This document shows positions 8,579 through 17,411 of a DNA stretch of 63,412 bases, one piece after another. The stretch is from positions 1 through 63,412 of the forward strand of contig DASZZN010000002.1 of the NCBI GenBank assembly GCA_035544955.1, written 5' to 3'. The translations under genes were made by a program, and so were the position numbers. Under the pieces are notes generated by a model. It ran no database searches and had not been told where the DNA came from. It worked only from the letters and a program-made list of their open reading frames with translations. This DNA is from Candidatus Dormiibacterota bacterium. Its GTDB lineage: Bacteria; Chloroflexota; Dormibacteria; CF-121. Numbering within the stretch: position 1 is the stretch's first letter; each line of letters begins with the position of its first letter.

Positions 8579-10222
8579 CTACTCAACGGGGATCTCCTGG
8601 TGGATGCGAGCCAGGTCGATACCCTGCCGCTTGCGCACCACTCGAGCGACCACGTAGATGGCGATGGCGACGAGGTAGGTTACCGCGAAGTATTGGAGCG
8701 GTAAGACGTTGGTCGTGAAGGCGGTCCCATAGACGGTGTTGAGGGACCACTCCACAATCATGAACGCGAGGAAGATCGCGCTGATCACTCCTGTGACCGT
8801 GATGACGGGGATGCCGGCGACGCGCCAGCGCGCGATGGGCGAGTTCCGGTAGATGTCAGCGCGCCGCCAGGGGAGGATGGCCGCAGCGATGACCGTCCCG
8901 AGGAAGGTCACCGCGATCACGGCCGTAGCGTCGAGGAAGATGACCTGGAAGTTCGCCCGGTAGGCGAAGAGGGCACTGACGACGAGCGATGGCACGATCA
9001 TCAGGATCAGCGATCCGTAGGGGACGCGCCGCTTTGCCGAAATGTTGGCGGCCCACTCCGGGAGGACGCGGTCGAAAGCGGCCGCGAAGATAACGCGGGT
9101 CGACGAGAGGAAGAGGGTTCCTGCCCAGCCGAAGAACCACAGTCCCATGACCGCGATCAGCAGCGCCTGGAACAGGTGATTGCCGACCAGCCAGCCGGCG
9201 AACATGACCGGGTAGGGCCAAGTCGACACCGGCGCCGCAGCCCCGCCTGGTAGCAACGAGTTCCAGTACGCGGCATTTGCCGCGTAGTAGAAGTCCCAGC
9301 CGACCGTCTTGAGGATCAGCAGGATAATGACGGCCACCAGCGCAACCGTCACCCACAGGCCCCAGAACATGGCAGAGAAGACCTTGCGGTACTCCTTGGC
9401 GCCGCGCACCTCGCCGTACAGCGTGGCTCCCCAGACCGGCCAGAGGAGGTAAAAGGCGAGGAAAGGGAGAAGCAGCAGGGTTGACGTGAACCCGAAGTTG
9501 CCGAAGGTTACGCCGCTGGTGCCGCCCTTGGCCGCCGCGGCGATGGTGGCCTGGTAGGCGTTCCCGGAGGCGCCGAACAGTGAGGCGGCTTCCCGATTGA
9601 ATGCGCTCACGAATGCGTCGTGGGTCGAGAAGAGCAACAGCCCGACCATGACGATAAGTCCGCCCATCCCCAGCCAGAAGCAGAACCGCTGGATCTTGGC
9701 GTAGCCCTCCATGCCCAGGGTGATCACGCCGCTGACAAACGCGAGCACGATCAGGCAGCTGACGAAGATGCCATTTGGACTGGTGAAGAACGTGGCCGCC
9801 CCCGTCCAGCCAAGGGTATAGGCGAGCGGCGCGAAGAACTGCAGGACCAAAATGTTGGCGTAGATCGGGGTCCAGAGCCAGAGCGTGAACCACCATCCGG
9901 TGATGGCCAGCACGAAGCCAATCCCGCCGCCAAGGATGCGACTCTGCCAGGCATAATCGCCGCCTGCCCGCGGCATCACGCTGACCAGCTGCGCATACGT
10001 TATGACGAGGAAGGTGACCAGCACACCGGTAAGCAGGACCGCGCCCAGGAGCTGCCCGTCCGGAATGGCATAGACGAACGACATACCGTAGAGGCCGAGC
10101 GTGACGAGGTTGACCGACCAGAATGCATATAAGAAGGCGTCGAACGTTGACCAGGCTTTGACGAGACCGGTGGCGTTGCGTAAAAACAGCGTTTGCCGAG
10201 GCGCTTCCGTCGTAGTCGCCAT
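8579..10222 (-). CDS. APC-family amino acid/amine permease
   Basis: A 547-residue membrane protein with about 12-14 hydrophobic segments spread along its length. It begins with the APC-type first helix region (AFWSVNLVTLGLYGMSFVYAIPDG) and contains VMPRAGGDYAWQSRIL, a variant of the conserved PRAGGxYxW block between the second and third helices. The ATG at 10222 has a clear GGAGGAG site. It lies between the metallophosphoesterase and the flavoprotein genes and is the only transporter in the operon, so it probably imports the amine substrate. The exact substrate is unknown. Classic betaine carriers are BCCT or ABC type, so an APC carrier would be a departure. Confidence 0.85.
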   Translation of the reverse strand: MATTTEAPRQTLFLRNATGLVKAWSTFDAFLYAFWSVNLVTLGLYGMSFVYAIPDGQLLGAVLLTGVLVTFLVITYAQLVSVMPRAGGDYAWQSRILGGGIGFVLAITGWWFTLWLWTPIYANILVLQFFAPLAYTLGWTGAATFFTSPNGIFVSCLIVLAFVSGVITLGMEGYAKIQRFCFWLGMGGLIVMVGLLLFSTHDAFVSAFNREAASLFGASGNAYQATIAAAAKGGTSGVTFGNFGFTSTLLLLPFLAFYLLWPVWGATLYGEVRGAKEYRKVFSAMFWGLWVTVALVAVIILLILKTVGWDFYYAANAAYWNSLLPGGAAAPVSTWPYPVMFAGWLVGNHLFQALLIAVMGLWFFGWAGTLFLSSTRVIFAAAFDRVLPEWAANISAKRRVPYGSLILMIVPSLVVSALFAYRANFQVIFLDATAVIAVTFLGTVIAAAILPWRRADIYRNSPIARWRVAGIPVITVTGVISAIFLAFMIVEWSLNTVYGTAFTTNVLPLQYFAVTYLVAIAIYVVARVVRKRQGIDLARIHQEIPVE

Positions 10223-10291
10223 TTACTCCTCCTTCGAAATTTGATAGGGCGAGGCGGCGTCGAACCTGACTTGCTTCTAGCGCTTCACCTC

Positions 10292-11224
10292 CTAACCGTT
10301 GACAAGCTGGTAGTTCTTGACGCCTCTCTTCTGGTCGAGCTCGATGATCGACGCGAGCAGCATCCCTTCTTCGTAGGCACTGCCAGGGTTGATAGCGAGC
10401 GTCTTGCCCATGCGGGCGATGCCCTTGCCTTCGTGGATGTGGCCGTGCAGGGAGAGCATCGGTTGGTATTTGTCGATCGCGTCGCGCACCGCCGTCGAGC
10501 CGACGTGACGAAGCACGCGGCCACCATGCAACGGCTTCAAGTTTTCGTCCAGCGCCGGCGCCTCATCGAGCGAGGTGCCATAGGGCGGTGGATGGAAATT
10601 GAAGATGGCCCGGCTCATCTCCTTGATATCGCGCAGCATCGGCTCCATTCGTCTCGCCAGCTCCTCTTCGGGCGCCTCGCGATAGGTGTGCCACGGCGTG
10701 GGGTTGGCCCAGCCCGAGGAGATCATCTCGTAGCCCCCGATGTCGATCATCCTGCCTTCAGCGAGCTCGACGCGCGGTGCGTTGGCGATCACGTCGTCGA
10801 TTTCCATCTCGTCGTCGTTCCCGGGAGCCACGAAAACGCGAACCTTGCTGTCCTTGAGCTTCTCCTGCGCCATCTGCATCCAGCGCTCGACGGTCTTGCA
10901 CATCTGCTCGGTGAAGAGGGTCTGGACCTTGGCCGGGTCCTTTTCGAGCTCGGCCACCTGGGCCGACGTCATCCGGACCGGGTAATAGCCCTTGCGTTGA
11001 ACCTGGCTTTCGACCTCGGCGACCTGGTCGCGGCCGACCCGCTGGGAGACGCCGGACAGCGTCAGCTCGTAGCTGTCACCATCCTCAACGATCGGAATCA
11101 TGGCCTTGCCGGTCATATCCCCACCGCAGATGAGGACATCGGCGTTGTAGAACTTTGCCGCGTTGAGAAATTTCCGCCAGCAGACTTCGGAACCGTGCAG
11201 GTCGGTGGCGTAAAAGACTCTCAC
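10292..11224 (-). CDS. Calcineurin-like metallophosphoesterase
   Basis: The protein has 310 residues, starting at GTG 11224 with an AGGAGG site 9 bases after the GntR stop. Motifs for the two-metal site are YATDLHG (Asp8, His10), ICGGDMTG (Asp36), VAPGNDDE and SLHGHIHEG. The usual GNH(D/E) motif reads GNDD, so the catalytic His of the common family is replaced. A glycine-rich NPGSAYEEG block ends the domain. The likely role is hydrolysis of a phosphomonoester or phosphodiester. With a choline-kinase-like gene in the same operon, a phosphocholine or glycerophosphodiester substrate is possible but not shown. Confidence 0.8.
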   Translation of the reverse strand: MRVFYATDLHGSEVCWRKFLNAAKFYNADVLICGGDMTGKAMIPIVEDGDSYELTLSGVSQRVGRDQVAEVESQVQRKGYYPVRMTSAQVAELEKDPAKVQTLFTEQMCKTVERWMQMAQEKLKDSKVRVFVAPGNDDEMEIDDVIANAPRVELAEGRMIDIGGYEMISSGWANPTPWHTYREAPEEELARRMEPMLRDIKEMSRAIFNFHPPPYGTSLDEAPALDENLKPLHGGRVLRHVGSTAVRDAIDKYQPMLSLHGHIHEGKGIARMGKTLAINPGSAYEEGMLLASIIELDQKRGVKNYQLVNG

Positions 11225-11233
11225 TGCTTCCTC

Positions 11234-11947
11234 CTAAAGAACCTTGCGAATGGCGTGCTCGAAGCCGGTGATGTGTTGGCGCATGACGGCCTCCGCCTTC
11301 TGGGCGTCGCGCGAAACAATGGCGTCCAGGAGCTGGCGATGCTCCTCGACGGCCTCCTTCAGCCGGACGCCGCGGTCCAGGCCAAGGAACCAGATGCGGA
11401 GGCTGAGGTTGAAGCACTCCTCCAACATCGTCTGCAGAAACGCATTGCGAGTTGCCCGGTAGACCTGCCGGTGGATCCGCTGGTCGAGGCGAATCAGGGT
11501 GTGGACGTCGCCCTCATCGATCCTCTCCAACTCTTGCATGAGCGCTTCCATGGCCGCGCGATCGCCGGTGCTGCCGCGCTCCGCCGCCAGTCGGGCGGCG
11601 TAGCCTTCCATTTCCACGCGCACCTCGGTCAGGCGATGGAGGTCCGTCAGGTTGATGTCGCAGACGAACGTCCCTCGGTGCGGCACAAAGGTGACGAGGT
11701 TCTCGTGCGCCAGCCGCTGCAGCGCCTCCCGGATTGGGGTGCGTCCCAGGCCGAGCTCCTGGCGAAGGTGCGCTTCTTCGATCACGGCCCCCGGAGCCAG
11801 CTTGAGGGTGACGATCTGGTCCCGTATCAATAGGTAGGCCCGCTCGCCCTGGGAGCGAACCGAAGCGCTCTGCAGGACGACTGTGTGCAGCGGCCTCTCC
11901 TGGCCGCTGCGTCGCAACCGACGAGCGGTCGTCAGTTCGCTCGCCAA
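11234..11947 (-). CDS. GntR-family (FadR subgroup) transcriptional regulator at the head of the amine operon
   Basis: The protein is about 237 residues from a TTG at 11947, chosen because GGGAGGGG lies just upstream. A GTG at 11977 would add ten residues but would place the start inside the operator repeats. The N-terminal winged helix is typical (AYLLIRDQIVTLKLAPGAVI, then GLGRTPIREALQRL, then VPHRGTFV). The rest is an FCD ligand domain with the expected acidic and His residues (Asp in RLDQRIH, later EEHRQLLDAI and RQHITGFEHAI). FCD regulators bind small acids or amines through a metal. As first gene of the operon with repeats at its own start site, it probably represses itself and the eight genes below it. 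Confidence 0.88.
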   Translation of the reverse strand: MASELTTARRLRRSGQERPLHTVVLQSASVRSQGERAYLLIRDQIVTLKLAPGAVIEEAHLRQELGLGRTPIREALQRLAHENLVTFVPHRGTFVCDINLTDLHRLTEVRVEMEGYAARLAAERGSTGDRAAMEALMQELERIDEGDVHTLIRLDQRIHRQVYRATRNAFLQTMLEECFNLSLRIWFLGLDRGVRLKEAVEEHRQLLDAIVSRDAQKAEAVMRQHITGFEHAIRKVL

Positions 11948-11958
11948 GCTTCCCCTCC

Positions 11959-11993
11959 CCGTATATCGGCCGTACACCAGCGATATATCGGCC
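11959..11993 (-). promoter_or_regulatory. Candidate GntR operator: repeated TATATCGGCC with a CGATATATCG palindrome
   Basis: TATATCGGCC occurs at 11962-11971 and again at 11984-11993, 22 bases apart or two helical turns. The second copy sits in the perfect 10-base palindrome CGATATATCG (11981-11990). The first lies in the near-palindrome CCGTATATCGG (11959-11969). Both lie between the predicted transcription start and the SD of the gntR gene, a good place for repression. Confidence 0.6.
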
Positions 11994-12001
11994 TGCGCGA
12001 A

Positions 12002-12030
12002 ACGCTAGCACGGCTTCCGAGCGGGGTCAA
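12002..12030 (-). promoter_or_regulatory. Promoter of the gntR-headed operon
   Basis: On the minus strand TTGACC (12030-12025) and TAGCGT (12007-12002) are separated by 17 bases, a good sigma-A-type promoter. The predicted start point near 11995 falls directly in front of the operator repeats. Confidence 0.6.
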
Positions 12031-12058
12031 GATCTGGCCTGGCGGGTTTAATTGACGG

Positions 12059-12493
12059 ATGCCGACCGTGCGCTTCCAGGTGACAACCGACCTACCACCC
12101 GACCGCGTCCTGGGCGTGCTCACCGACTTCAGCGATCGCCGGCCGGACGTCTGGCCGAACATCGATCACGCTCATTTCCGTGTCCACGGCCAGGGGCCCG
12201 GCTGGGCCGACGTGACCGAAGGCAACGTCCTCGCCTGGGAGCGGAACTCTTACCAGTGGAATGCCGCGGCCGGCGAGGTCACCGTGACCGCGGTCGAATC
12301 GGACACGTGGGCGCCGGGGAGTCAGTGGCGGTACCGGCTGCAGCCCACCGCGACTGGCGGCACCCAGGCCGACGTCACCGTGGTACGGACCGGCCGTGGC
12401 CCGCGCGGCCTGGTAATCGGGGCGTTCATCACCTGGTTCGGCCGCCGGATCCTCCGCTCCAATATGGAGAAGGTGCTCGCGCGAATCCGCTGA
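12059..12493 (+). CDS. SRPBCC-fold (polyketide cyclase/START-like) small protein
   Basis: The protein has 144 residues. It opens with a TVRFQVTTDLPPDRVLGVLTDF strand-helix, has a central WNAAAGEVTVTAVESDTWAPGSQWRYRLQP beta sheet and ends with a long amphipathic helix (RRILRSNMEKVLARIR), as expected for the SRPBCC/polyketide_cyc2 fold that encloses hydrophobic ligands. It lies divergent from the GntR operon with no SD before the ATG at 12059. Its ligand and link to amine metabolism are unknown. Confidence 0.6.
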   Translation: MPTVRFQVTTDLPPDRVLGVLTDFSDRRPDVWPNIDHAHFRVHGQGPGWADVTEGNVLAWERNSYQWNAAAGEVTVTAVESDTWAPGSQWRYRLQPTATGGTQADVTVVRTGRGPRGLVIGAFITWFGRRILRSNMEKVLARIR

Positions 12494-12565
12494 GTGCGGA
12501 TCTTTTCTGATTTCGTCTTCGTCGCTATGCTGGGAGCCAACGACGAAGCAAGAGGAGGGGAGAGG

Positions 12566-15082
12566 GTGAGCAGCCTGCCCGCGCAGGCGAGAGTCGTCGT
12601 GATCGGCGCCGGGATCGTGGGCAACAGCATCGCCTACCACCTGGCGCAGCAGGGTTGGAAGGAGATCGTCCTGATCGATAAAGGCCCGCTTCCCAACCCG
12701 GGCGGCTCGACCGGCCACGCCTCCAACTTCATCTTTCTGACAGACCACTCGAAGGAGATGACGCTCTTCACCCTGGACAGTGTGCGCCAGTACAAAGCCC
12801 TGGGGGTCTTTACGCAGAGCGGTGGCATCGAGGTCGCCCGCACCGCCGAGCGGATGGAGGAGCTCAAGCGGCGCATGGCCTCGAGCAAGGCCTGGGGTAT
12901 CGACGCCGAGCTGGTGTCTCCGGCGGAGGTAAAGCGCCTGGTGCCCTACATCAACGACGACATCATCCTAGGGGGTTTCAGCACCTCGGGGATCGGCACG
13001 GTCGATTCACTTCGGGCCGGGACCTTGATGCGTGAGAAGGCGCAGGCGATGGGCGCGCTCACCGTCGCGCCGAGCACCGAGGTCGTCGGTATCGACGTCG
13101 AGAATGGGAGAGTCCGGCGCGTGCGAACCGACACGGGAGACATCGAATCAGAGGCGGTGGTGATCACCAGCGGAATCTGGAGCCCACGAATCGCGCGGAT
13201 GGCCGGCGCGTCGATTCCCCTGAGCCCGGCCGTGCATCAGATGATCAGCGTCGGCCCCGTCCCCCTCTTCGCCGACACCGTTGGGGAGATCAAGTACCCG
13301 ATCATTCGCGACATGGATACCAACGGGTATGAGCGACAACACGGTAGCGACATGGAGGTGGGCTCCTACGACCATCGACCGATCCTGTGGGAACCAGACG
13401 ATATCCCATCCCTGGAACAGTCCAAGCTCTCGCCGACTGAGTTGCCCTTCACCAAAGAAGACTTCGACGAATCGCTCGAGCACGCGCTCGAGCTGATGCC
13501 CGACATCCTGGGCGATCCGCGGGTCGGCATCCGCCATGCGATCAACGGCCTGCTCTCCCTGACGCCGGACGGCTTCCCCCTGCTGGGAGAGACGCCGGAG
13601 GTCAAGGGCCTGTGGTCGGTGGCGGCGATCTGGATCAAGGAAGCTCCGGGCATCGCCCGCTGCGTCGCCGAGTGGATGACGTCAGGCGTATCGGAGATCG
13701 ACCCCTCGAGCTCCGACATCGCCCGCTTCTATGACCATCAGAAGTCCCGCGCCCACATTCGCGGACGCACCGCCGAGGGATTCAACAAGACCTATGGCAT
13801 CGTCCACCCCCGTGAGCAGTGGGACTCGAACCGCCGTGTCCGCCTCAGCCCCTTCTACGAGCGAGAGAAGGCGTTGGGCGCCGTCTTCTTCGAAACGGCC
13901 GGCTGGGAGCGACCGAACTGGTACGAGTCGAACAAGCCGTTGCTCGCGGAGTACGGCGAGCGGGTCATGCCGCGACGCTATGAGTGGGATGCCCGCTGGT
14001 GGTCCCCGATCATCAACGCCGAGCATCTTGCGATGCGCGACCGGGTCGGTATGGTCGACCTCTCGGCGTTCGCCGTGTTCGACATCGTCGGCACCTGCGC
14101 GCTCGACTACATGCAGAAGATGTGCGTGGTCCAGATGAACCTACCGGTTGGGCGGGTGATCTACACCTCGCTGTTGAATCCGGCGGGCGGGATCAAGGCG
14201 GACCTGACCGTGATGCGCTTGGGAACCAACCATTTCCGGGTGGTGACCGGTGGCGCCGACGGGATGCGCGATCGCAAGTGGTTCTCCGATCACCTCCCGC
14301 AGGACGGCGCGGTCCAGCTTACCGACCTGACATCGAGTTGGGCCACCATCGGCGTCTGGGGTCCGCGTGCCCGCGACCTGCTCCAGTCGATCACCGACGC
14401 GGACGTGTCGAACGAGGGCTTCCCGTTCGGGACCTGCCGCTTCATCGACCTCGGCCCCGTGCGGGCGCTGGCGTCACGGATTTCCTACGTCGGCGAGCTG
14501 GGCTGGGAGATTTACGTACCCTTCGAGCAGGGAGCGCGCCTGTGGGACGCGATCTGGGATGCCGGTCAGTCGTATCGGATCGCGCCAATCGGGATCGGCG
14601 TCTACGGCACGACCGGACGCTTGGAGAAGTGCTACCGGGCCTACGGCAACGAGCTGGAACAGGAGTTCAACCTGGTGGAAACCGGACTCGCGCGACCGCA
14701 GGTCAAGCCGCAGGACTTCATCGGCAAGGAGGCCTATCTCAAGCAACGCGCCGAGCCGCCCGCGGTCACCCTCTGCACCCTGACGGTCGATGACAACACC
14801 TCGCGATCCGGGTTCAAGCGGTTCATGATGGGGCGCGAGCCGGTCGTGTCCTCGCAGGGCACACGAATCGTCGATCGGCATGGACGCGGCTCCTACGTGA
14901 CCAGCGCCGGGTCCGGACCATCGGTGGGCAAGACCATCCTGATGAGCTTCTTGCCACCGGAGCAGGCGAAGGTTGGCAGCAGGCTCGCGGTCGAGTATTT
15001 CGGCGAGCAATACCCGGTGACGGTCGCCGTGGTGGGACCCACGCCTCTTTTCGACCCGCAAAACGCCCGCGTGCGGAGCTAA
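12566..15082 (+). CDS. Dimethylglycine/sarcosine dehydrogenase-like FAD protein with GcvT domain (paralogue 2)
   Basis: The protein has 838 residues from the GTG at 12566, which has an AGGAGGGG site just upstream. Its N-terminal Rossmann motif (VVVIGAGIVGNSIAYHL) and GGSTGHAS, with His51 at the covalent-FAD position, parallel paralogue 1, and the second half is again GcvT-like with a C-terminal barrel. Differences include a distinctive TDHSKEMTLFTLDS segment after the flavin motif and LEKCYRAYGNELEQEFN in the folate-domain block, so the two copies probably have different substrates. EtfB follows after 11 bases, which supports ETF as electron acceptor. Predicted reaction: oxidative N-demethylation that forms methylene-THF. 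Confidence 0.88.
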   Translation: MSSLPAQARVVVIGAGIVGNSIAYHLAQQGWKEIVLIDKGPLPNPGGSTGHASNFIFLTDHSKEMTLFTLDSVRQYKALGVFTQSGGIEVARTAERMEELKRRMASSKAWGIDAELVSPAEVKRLVPYINDDIILGGFSTSGIGTVDSLRAGTLMREKAQAMGALTVAPSTEVVGIDVENGRVRRVRTDTGDIESEAVVITSGIWSPRIARMAGASIPLSPAVHQMISVGPVPLFADTVGEIKYPIIRDMDTNGYERQHGSDMEVGSYDHRPILWEPDDIPSLEQSKLSPTELPFTKEDFDESLEHALELMPDILGDPRVGIRHAINGLLSLTPDGFPLLGETPEVKGLWSVAAIWIKEAPGIARCVAEWMTSGVSEIDPSSSDIARFYDHQKSRAHIRGRTAEGFNKTYGIVHPREQWDSNRRVRLSPFYEREKALGAVFFETAGWERPNWYESNKPLLAEYGERVMPRRYEWDARWWSPIINAEHLAMRDRVGMVDLSAFAVFDIVGTCALDYMQKMCVVQMNLPVGRVIYTSLLNPAGGIKADLTVMRLGTNHFRVVTGGADGMRDRKWFSDHLPQDGAVQLTDLTSSWATIGVWGPRARDLLQSITDADVSNEGFPFGTCRFIDLGPVRALASRISYVGELGWEIYVPFEQGARLWDAIWDAGQSYRIAPIGIGVYGTTGRLEKCYRAYGNELEQEFNLVETGLARPQVKPQDFIGKEAYLKQRAEPPAVTLCTLTVDDNTSRSGFKRFMMGREPVVSSQGTRIVDRHGRGSYVTSAGSGPSVGKTILMSFLPPEQAKVGSRLAVEYFGEQYPVTVAVVGPTPLFDPQNARVRS

Positions 15083-15093
15083 TCCCGCTGCCG

Positions 15094-15858
15094 ATGAACG
15101 TTCTCGTCTGCGTCAAGCGTGTCCCTGCCACCGCCGGTCAGATCACGCTGACCCCGGACGCCCAGGAGATCGACACGCGTTACCTCGGGTTCACCATCAG
15201 CCCGCACGAGGAATGCGCGGTCGAGGAAGCGGTTCGAATGATCGAGGCGCACGGCGGGAGCTCCACCGTGCTCACCCTCGGACCCGAGGCCGCGGTCGAC
15301 CAGCTCCGCGACGCGATGGCGCTCGGCATCGAGCGCGCGATCCTCCTGGAAACCGATGGTCGCGAGTGGGACCCGGTCGCCACCGCGGCCGCGATCGTGG
15401 AGGCGATCGAGGCCGAGCGCGCCGCAGGGCGCAGCTATGACCTCGTGATGTTCGGGAATGAATCGGCCGATAGCGCCGGGTACCAGGTAGGCGTCCGAGT
15501 TGCCGACGCCCTCGACCTTCCATGCGTGACCGGGATCAAGGCGCTGAAGATTTCGGACGGCCGCGTGACCGTTCGCCGCCAGACGGAATCGGGATGGGAG
15601 ACGGCCGAGGCGCTGCTCCCCGCCGTGCTGACGGTAAAGGAAGGGCTCAACCTGCCGCGCTACCCCTCACTTCCGGGGCGGCTGAAGGCGAAGAAGAAAG
15701 AAATCGAGCGGATCGCGCCGCAGTGGCAGGATGGCGGGCTGGAGAAGATTCGCCTCAAGCTGCCGGTGCAGGCCGAACATACCGTCGAAATCCTCGGTAA
15801 GAACGGCGACGCGGGCGCCCAGCTGGTTGCAGTCTTTCAACGCTTGCGGTTGCTCTGA
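15094..15858 (+). CDS. etfB: Electron transfer flavoprotein beta subunit
   Basis: This 254-residue protein is clearly EtfB. It starts MNVLVCVKRVP, carries the family's SPHEECAVEEAVR segment, the AMP-binding strand ALGIERAILLE, and the signature VRRQTESGWETAEALLPAVLTV followed by NLPRYPSL. ETF is a soluble alpha/beta dimer that takes electrons from flavin dehydrogenases, classically dimethylglycine and sarcosine dehydrogenases, to the quinone pool through ETF-QO. The gene sits between the flavoprotein gene and etfA (2-base gap), and no ETF-QO gene is in the window. The ATG has no SD. Confidence 0.95.
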   Translation: MNVLVCVKRVPATAGQITLTPDAQEIDTRYLGFTISPHEECAVEEAVRMIEAHGGSSTVLTLGPEAAVDQLRDAMALGIERAILLETDGREWDPVATAAAIVEAIEAERAAGRSYDLVMFGNESADSAGYQVGVRVADALDLPCVTGIKALKISDGRVTVRRQTESGWETAEALLPAVLTVKEGLNLPRYPSLPGRLKAKKKEIERIAPQWQDGGLEKIRLKLPVQAEHTVEILGKNGDAGAQLVAVFQRLRLL

Positions 15859-15860
15859 GT

Positions 15861-16868
15861 ATGGTCCTTGCCTTTATCGAGCACGTCGATGGAGCGCCGA
15901 CCATGCTCTCGCTCGAAGTGCTCACGATGGCCGGGCGGCTCGCACGCGACCTGGGCGTGCCCCTCGACGCGGTTGCCATCGGTCCAAAAGGCGCGGCGGC
16001 CAGCGGCATCCTAACCTCTTACCAGGTCGCTACATTGCATCTGGCCGATGATCTTCGGCTGGCGGAGTACGCGCCGGCAGCGTGGGCGCACACCATCGCT
16101 GAGCTTGCCGACCGGGTCAACCCCAAGGTCGTCATCGGGACGGCGAGCGACCGCGGTGGCGAGGTCATGGCCCATGTTGCCGCGCGGATGACGTTGCCGT
16201 TGGCGGCCAACTGCACCCAGATTGCGGCGGGTGATCCGTTCATCGTGACGCGCCAGCGCTGGGGTGGCAGCCTGCTCGAGGAGGCGCATCTCAGGGGTGC
16301 GGTCAAGCTGTTGACGGTCGCGCCTCATGCCCTGACGGCTGAGGCTTCCCCCAACCGCACCGAGGTCGCGACGCATTCGCTTGCGCCCGCGCTGGAAGAC
16401 AAGGATTTTCGTGTGCGACTGGTTCCCCAGGCCGGGGCCGATAGCGGAAAGATCTCGCTCGCACAGGCACGCGTCGTGATCGGCGGCGGCCGCGGGGTTG
16501 GCAGCGCCGAGGGATTCGCCACACTCGAGGAGCTGGCTGATTTGCTCGGCGGCGCGGTCGGCTGCTCGCGCGTCGTGACCAGCCTCGGCTGGCGGCCACA
16601 TTCCGACCAGGTGGGACAGACCGGGACCCGAATCGCGCCGGACCTTTACATCGCCTGTGGCATAAGTGGGGCGATCCAGCACATGGTCGGCTGCCGGGCG
16701 GCCAAGCACATCCTCGCCATAAACACGGACCCTAACGCGCCCATCGTGGCGCAGGCGGATTACGCGGTGATCGGCGATGTCCAGAAAGTGCTGAGCGCCG
16801 TCAACGCCGAAATCCGGCGGGCCAAGTCGGGTCATGAGCGGATGGTGACCGAAGCCCCGACCGCTTAG
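15861..16868 (+). CDS. etfA: Electron transfer flavoprotein alpha subunit
   Basis: The protein has 335 residues. The C-terminal FAD domain is well conserved: GGGRGVGSAEGF, GCSRVVTSLGWRPHSDQVGQTGTRIAPDLYIACGISGAIQHMVG and AINTDPNAPIVAQADYAVIGD. The N-terminal half is the ETF_N fold that pairs with EtfB. The conserved Arg usually found in the SR(P/A) part of the FAD site can be placed in CSRVVTS. It completes the electron carrier for the flavoproteins at 12566-15082 and probably 6099-8546. Confidence 0.95.
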   Translation: MVLAFIEHVDGAPTMLSLEVLTMAGRLARDLGVPLDAVAIGPKGAAASGILTSYQVATLHLADDLRLAEYAPAAWAHTIAELADRVNPKVVIGTASDRGGEVMAHVAARMTLPLAANCTQIAAGDPFIVTRQRWGGSLLEEAHLRGAVKLLTVAPHALTAEASPNRTEVATHSLAPALEDKDFRVRLVPQAGADSGKISLAQARVVIGGGRGVGSAEGFATLEELADLLGGAVGCSRVVTSLGWRPHSDQVGQTGTRIAPDLYIACGISGAIQHMVGCRAAKHILAINTDPNAPIVAQADYAVIGDVQKVLSAVNAEIRRAKSGHERMVTEAPTA

Positions 16869-16883
16869 GCTCTTCCTACCGTC

Positions 16884-17402
16884 ATGCCCTGGGCCGGAGT
16901 CGGCGCTGCCATCATCGCTGCGGCCGACGACATCCTGTACGTCGGCGCCGCGAGCAGTGACGCCCAGTTCCTCCGGGTGCCGTTCGTGGCTGGATTCATC
17001 GCGCTGATGGCGATCTGCACCGGGCTTTCCGCACGCGCATCGGCAACGCGCTGGCGACCGCCCCTTCTTGGCATCTCCGCGGCGGGCCTGCTGCTGCTCG
17101 GTGTCATCGGCATCTTGTCGATCGGGTTGCCGCTGCTAGTAGCCGGGCTCCTTGCCCTGGTTGGCCTCATCAATGCCCTGAGCCGCCCGGGGTCTGCTCC
17201 CGGACGTTCCGGCAGGGCAGCTGCCGGGATGGCGGCGGGCGGTGCTCTCCTGGCCGCGGTGGTGCTACTGGGCGGCTTCATCCTGACCGAGCTGGCGATT
17301 CGCTGCCCGACCCGTGGGGTTATGGGCGGTAGCGGTCCCAGCTTGATCGGCGGCTCGTACGCGTACAGCTGCGACAACGGCAAGTTGACCATCTCACGCT
17401 AG
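16884..17402 (+). CDS. Small polytopic membrane protein, function unknown
   Basis: The protein has 172 residues and about four hydrophobic segments (roughly 33-48, 61-79, 82-96 and 113-131). The C-terminal tail is short, with two Cys residues about 28 apart (IRCPTRG and YSCDNGK) that would face outside if the topology is even-numbered. It lies 15 bases after etfA and 4 before the iclR region. I do not recognise the family. Position between etfA and the IclR operon suggests co-expression with the ETF genes, but nothing in the sequence links it to electron transfer. Confidence 0.5.
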   Translation: MPWAGVGAAIIAAADDILYVGAASSDAQFLRVPFVAGFIALMAICTGLSARASATRWRPPLLGISAAGLLLLGVIGILSIGLPLLVAGLLALVGLINALSRPGSAPGRSGRAAAGMAAGGALLAAVVLLGGFILTELAIRCPTRGVMGGSGPSLIGGSYAYSCDNGKLTISR

Positions 17403-17411
17403 CCCGTGCCC

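Noticed and set aside
10193-11833. 546-codon plus-strand frame across the permease start, metallophosphoesterase and GntR genes
   Set aside because: It spans three recognised genes and their gaps on the other strand and resembles no family.
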